Shown: positions 5,825 to 7,961 of the stretch, one piece after another
Position numbering within the stretch: the first letter of the stretch is position 1
Layout of the letters: every line of letters starts with the position of its first letter
Assembly: GCA_016840245.1 (NCBI GenBank)
Contig: JAEOST010000223.1
Span: 1 to 7,961, forward strand
Source: Candidatus Thorarchaeota archaeon
GTDB lineage: Archaea; Asgardarchaeota; Thorarchaeia; Thorarchaeales; Thorarchaeaceae
Direction of reading: 5' to 3'
Length of the DNA stretch: 7,961 bases
Translations under genes and position numbers: made by a program
Notes under the pieces: model-generated
The model's input: the letters and a program-made list of their open reading frames with translations, nothing else
Database searches by the model: none
Told to the model about the DNA's origin: nothing

Positions 5825-6229
5825 TTATTCGCTGGGTTCTGCCTTCTTTCGTCTCGCTGCCAGCAGTGCTTTCAATTCACCCATCATTCCACCGCCTCCG
5901 CCTGCACTGGGTGGTGGGGCTGAGGCAGGTGCGGGTGTAGGAGTAGGTGCACTTGCCATTGCTGGAGTGTCAGCGGCTGCCGATGGACTTGCGGCCACGC
6001 CTCGTGAGACTCTAGTTTCTAGACCGTTAATCTTCATTTCAAAATCACTGAGTTTGCCCTTCACTCCATTAATCTCTGTTTGAAGAGCATCAATGGCGCT
6101 CACTAATTTGGATGTGATAATAGTGACAACTTCACCCATCTCTCGAAGACGCTCTGCAGTTGGGTCAGCAAGAGCCCATTCAAATTCATCCATGATGAAT
6201 CCAGCATCTTCGTCTTTCTTATCGGACAT
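5825..6229 (-). CDS. Coiled-coil, Pro/Ala-rich protein with Ena/VASP FAB-like C-terminal motif
   Basis: A 134-residue protein in three parts. Residues 24-75 form a coiled coil: hydrophobic positions 28, 31, 35, 38, 42, 46, 49, 53, 56, 60, 63, 67, 70 and 74 keep 3-4 spacing with one stutter at 42-46. Residues 79-109 are a disordered Ala/Pro/Ser linker with PTPTPAPASAPPP. Five glycines (110-114) then lead into a short basic amphipathic helix, MMGELKALLAARRKKA (115-130). That tail resembles, as I recall it, the F-actin-binding (WH2-like) motif of human VASP, GGGGLMEEMNAMLARRRKA, with about half of the positions identical. The coiled coil loosely recalls the HSBP1/CCDC53 type. If meaningful, this would be an oligomeric actin- and perhaps profilin-binding protein; that is inference, since low-complexity tails can converge. 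No catalytic residues or membrane segments are present. It starts at ATG 6229 with AGAGG 7 nt upstream and has its own TATA box 78 nt downstream of glmM. Confidence 0.85.
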   Translation of the reverse strand: MSDKKDEDAGFIMDEFEWALADPTAERLREMGEVVTIITSKLVSAIDALQTEINGVKGKLSDFEMKINGLETRVSRGVAASPSAAADTPAMASAPTPTPAPASAPPPSAGGGGGMMGELKALLAARRKKAEPSE

Positions 6230-6266
6230 TTTTGCGCCTCTAGATAGCTTGAGTGCTAGGTTCGGC

Positions 6267-6272
6267 TATAAA
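6267..6272 (-). promoter_or_regulatory. Archaeal TATA box (TTTATA) for the coiled-coil protein gene
   Basis: On the minus strand the sequence reads AAGG-TTTATA-GCC, centred about 40 nt upstream of ATG 6229. With the usual 25-nt distance, transcription would start near 6244 and leave a leader of about 15 nt that just includes the AGAGG Shine-Dalgarno (6237-6241). This is the cleanest promoter in the window. Copies of AGGTT/AACCTT surround it (6258-6262, 6271-6276, 6289-6294). Confidence 0.6.
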
Positions 6273-6307
6273 CCTTGTCTGGAAGTATAAGGTTCCCAGA
6301 ATTGGTG

Positions 6308-7687
6308 TTAACTGCCTACTGCGATTGTGTTTTCAACTACAAGTTTGGCTGCATTCAGAATTTTCGTTACTTCCTCTTCAGTAGAACCTTCACATGTAAT
6401 TCTTATCACTGGTTCTGTACCTGATGGTCTGACAAGAACCCATGCATCCTTCAGAATGATTCCTAGACCATCAACGGTAATGACATCTATCACATCGTCT
6501 ATGCTCCCGGGTAGGGTATCTGCGAGTTCTTTCATAGTACTTGCTTTCTTATCATTAGGACACTGGATTTTTGTCTTCTTTAGTGGATATATGGGCACTT
6601 CTGCAATGAGATCACCAAATGAGCGTCCTGTATTTGCCATTAATTCTAGAATTCTGCATGCAGTCAAGAAAGGCTCGGGAGCAAGATGAAATTCAGGATA
6701 GATGAAGACGCCACATGCTTCACCTCCAAAGGTCGCATTTTCTTCATTCATCTTAATCGCAACCTGAATATCCCCAACCGGGGTTCTTGTGGTACTACCA
6801 CCTGCCTTCTCAACGGTCTCATCCAAGACTCGTGAGCTATCAACGGTGGTGACGATCCTCTTGTTCTTTGCAGTCTTGAGAACCTCACGTGCTAATAGCG
6901 CAATAGTTCTATCGCCGCGAATTACTTCTCCCTTTTCTGTCACAAAGACCACACGATCCGAATCCCCATCATGTGCTATTCCTAGGTCAGCGCCCGTCTT
7001 GTTTATCATAGCCATAAGGTCACCAAGTGACTCCTCTTCTGGTTCTGACTTACGCCCTGGGAAATGACCGTCTGGTTGTCCATTGATGGTTACAACCTTG
7101 CATCCTAGCTTTTGCATTAGGTATGGTGTTAGGACGCATGCAGCTCCATTGCCCGGGTCTACCACTACTCGGAAGTTCTTGGACTTGATGAGATCGGAGT
7201 CAGAGGCTGCTAGTAGGGCTTGAATGTGGTCATCGACCGCATCATCAATTTCATGTTGTTCACCAAGGGAATCCCAATCTGCAATGTTGAACTCTTTCGA
7301 CTCATAGAGTTGTGCTAGCTTTGTTTCCTCTTTGTTTGTGAATCCCATACTCGTACGAGACCAGAACTTGATTCCTGTATATTCAGGAGGATTGTGAGAT
7401 GCTGTAACCATGACACCTGCGTCATATCCGCGCTTCATGGTTGTGAATGCCAGTGTTGGGGTTGGTATCAGACCTGCTCTTACAACATTGACTCCTGTAG
7501 ACATCAGACCTGCTGCAAGTGCATCCTCGACCATCAGACCAGTGGTTCTTGCGTCTCGTGCTAGGAGAACGGTTCCACTACCCAAATGAGTCCCAAGAGC
7601 CCTTCCAAGATTCATTGCCATCTCGACATCGAACTCTTTTCCGTATACTTTCCTGACACCGGTTGTTCCGAACAACTTTCCTGTCAT
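6308..7687 (-). CDS. glmM: Phosphoglucosamine mutase (archaeal GlmM/phosphohexomutase)
   Basis: A 459-residue alpha-D-phosphohexomutase that interconverts GlcN-6-P and GlcN-1-P, a step toward UDP-GlcNAc. Landmarks: N-terminal LFGTTGVR; VTASHNPPEYTGIKFW, with phosphoserine S97; the magnesium loop DGDSDR (D240, D242, D244, R245); the sugar-binding loop GGEACG with E323; and the phosphate-binding loop RPSGTEP starting at R420. All four catalytic regions are intact and the length is normal. GEACG rather than the bacterial GEQSG fits archaeal enzymes, some of which also act on glucose or mannose phosphates, so substrate choice is not certain. ATG 7687 is chosen because it places LFGTTGVR at residue 5; in-frame GTGs at 7696 and 7753 would add poorly conserved residues. 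No strong Shine-Dalgarno is visible. Its product feeds UDP-GlcNAc, the BshA donor, so it sits fittingly near the thiol cluster, although UDP-GlcNAc also serves glycosylation. Confidence 0.9.
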   Translation of the reverse strand: MTGKLFGTTGVRKVYGKEFDVEMAMNLGRALGTHLGSGTVLLARDARTTGLMVEDALAAGLMSTGVNVVRAGLIPTPTLAFTTMKRGYDAGVMVTASHNPPEYTGIKFWSRTSMGFTNKEETKLAQLYESKEFNIADWDSLGEQHEIDDAVDDHIQALLAASDSDLIKSKNFRVVVDPGNGAACVLTPYLMQKLGCKVVTINGQPDGHFPGRKSEPEEESLGDLMAMINKTGADLGIAHDGDSDRVVFVTEKGEVIRGDRTIALLAREVLKTAKNKRIVTTVDSSRVLDETVEKAGGSTTRTPVGDIQVAIKMNEENATFGGEACGVFIYPEFHLAPEPFLTACRILELMANTGRSFGDLIAEVPIYPLKKTKIQCPNDKKASTMKELADTLPGSIDDVIDVITVDGLGIILKDAWVLVRPSGTEPVIRITCEGSTEEEVTKILNAAKLVVENTIAVGS

Positions 7688-7927
7688 CTGGACCACAGTT
7701 ACTGGGGGACTCGAATACGAGAAAAAGCTACCTCTTGTCCAACGAAATCGCACTGTTTCACAAATATTTGGATTTACTCTTGATTTCCACTACTACTCTG
7801 TTCCAATTAGCTAGGTTTGTGTTTCTGTGTGAACATTCTACGAAACCTTATTAGTGCCCTAGGCTTTTATCGCTCTGGACAATTCCCCCACCCATACGCC
7901 AAGAACCAAAAGAAGGGAATCTTGAGA
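7688..7927. promoter_or_regulatory. Divergent spacer between glmM and the right-edge gene
   Basis: I see no gene in these 240 nt. A palindromic AT-rich CAAATATTTG (7761-7770) could serve as the TATA element for glmM, leaving a leader of about 50 nt. GCTTTTAT (7863-7870) is a candidate for the rightward gene, about 60 nt before its ATG. AAGGGA (7913-7918) is a plausible Shine-Dalgarno for ATG 7928. The promoter calls are weak. Confidence 0.4.
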
Positions 7928-7961
7928 ATGAGCTCAACATACGACTATTTGTTGCCGTCAA
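7928..7961 (+). CDS. Start of an unidentified gene (first 11 codons), possibly a Rab-like small GTPase
   Basis: Only MSSTYDYLLPS is visible before the window ends. The ATG has an upstream AAGGGA (9-nt gap) and a TATA-like element, so a real start is likely. The string S-x-TYDYL resembles the first residues of Rab8/Rab10-type GTPases (KTYDYLFK), and Asgard archaea carry many small GTPases, but eleven residues cannot establish a family and no G1/P-loop is in view. Confidence 0.5.
   Translation, partial: MSSTYDYLLPS

Noticed and set aside
6789..7067. A 92-residue plus-strand frame opposite glmM.
   Set aside because: It is antisense to the metal-loop region of GlmM, has no family resemblance and reflects the codon pattern of the sense gene.
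7688..7753. A longer GlmM starting at GTG 7753.
   Set aside because: The extra 22 residues (MRFRWTRGSFF...) precede the normal family N-terminus LFGTTGVR and overlap the likely promoter.

Overview
The window looks archaeal and is most likely from an Asgard archaeon; that assignment is inference. The archaeal signals are TATA-like boxes about 40 nt upstream of several start codons, short leaders with Shine-Dalgarno motifs, and an archaeal-style phosphoglucosamine/phosphomannomutase. The Asgard suggestion rests on two weaker hints: a small coiled-coil, Pro/Ala-rich protein ending in an Ena/VASP-like actin-binding motif, and a cut-off gene whose first residues (MSSTYDYL) resemble the start of Rab-type GTPases. 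No rRNA, tRNA, CRISPR array or mobile element was seen.

Layout from left to right. A truncated histidine-phosphatase gene runs leftward off the edge (1-242, minus). It is followed by a roughly 300-nt non-coding control region carrying two copies of the inverted repeat GTACA-N4-TGTAC, then a PLP-dependent class I/II aminotransferase (548-1819, plus). Convergent with it is a two-gene minus-strand operon: bshA (3589-4752) followed 3 nt later by a bshC-family gene (1855-3585). A 125-nt divergent promoter region separates bshA from a plus-strand pair: a 71-residue single-pass membrane protein (4878-5093) and a PIG-L deacetylase of BshB type (5140-5808). Next on the minus strand are the coiled-coil/Pro-rich protein (5825-6229), with a clear TATA box, and upstream of it glmM (6308-7687). 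A divergent spacer leads to the first 11 codons of a plus-strand gene at the right edge.

The main system is a complete gene set for bacillithiol or a closely related low-molecular-weight thiol. GlmM would make GlcN-1-P on the route to UDP-GlcNAc. BshA would join GlcNAc to L-malate, BshB would deacetylate the product, and the BshC-like protein would add cysteine. The BshC homologue is unusual: it carries a four-cysteine zinc-ribbon-like insertion, and its usual EDHD-type motif reads ADYD, so the final amino acid or thiol could differ from canonical bacillithiol. Other points worth a second look are the VASP-like tail of the 134-residue protein, the paired operator-like palindromes, and a 12-bp hairpin inside the 3' end of bshC.
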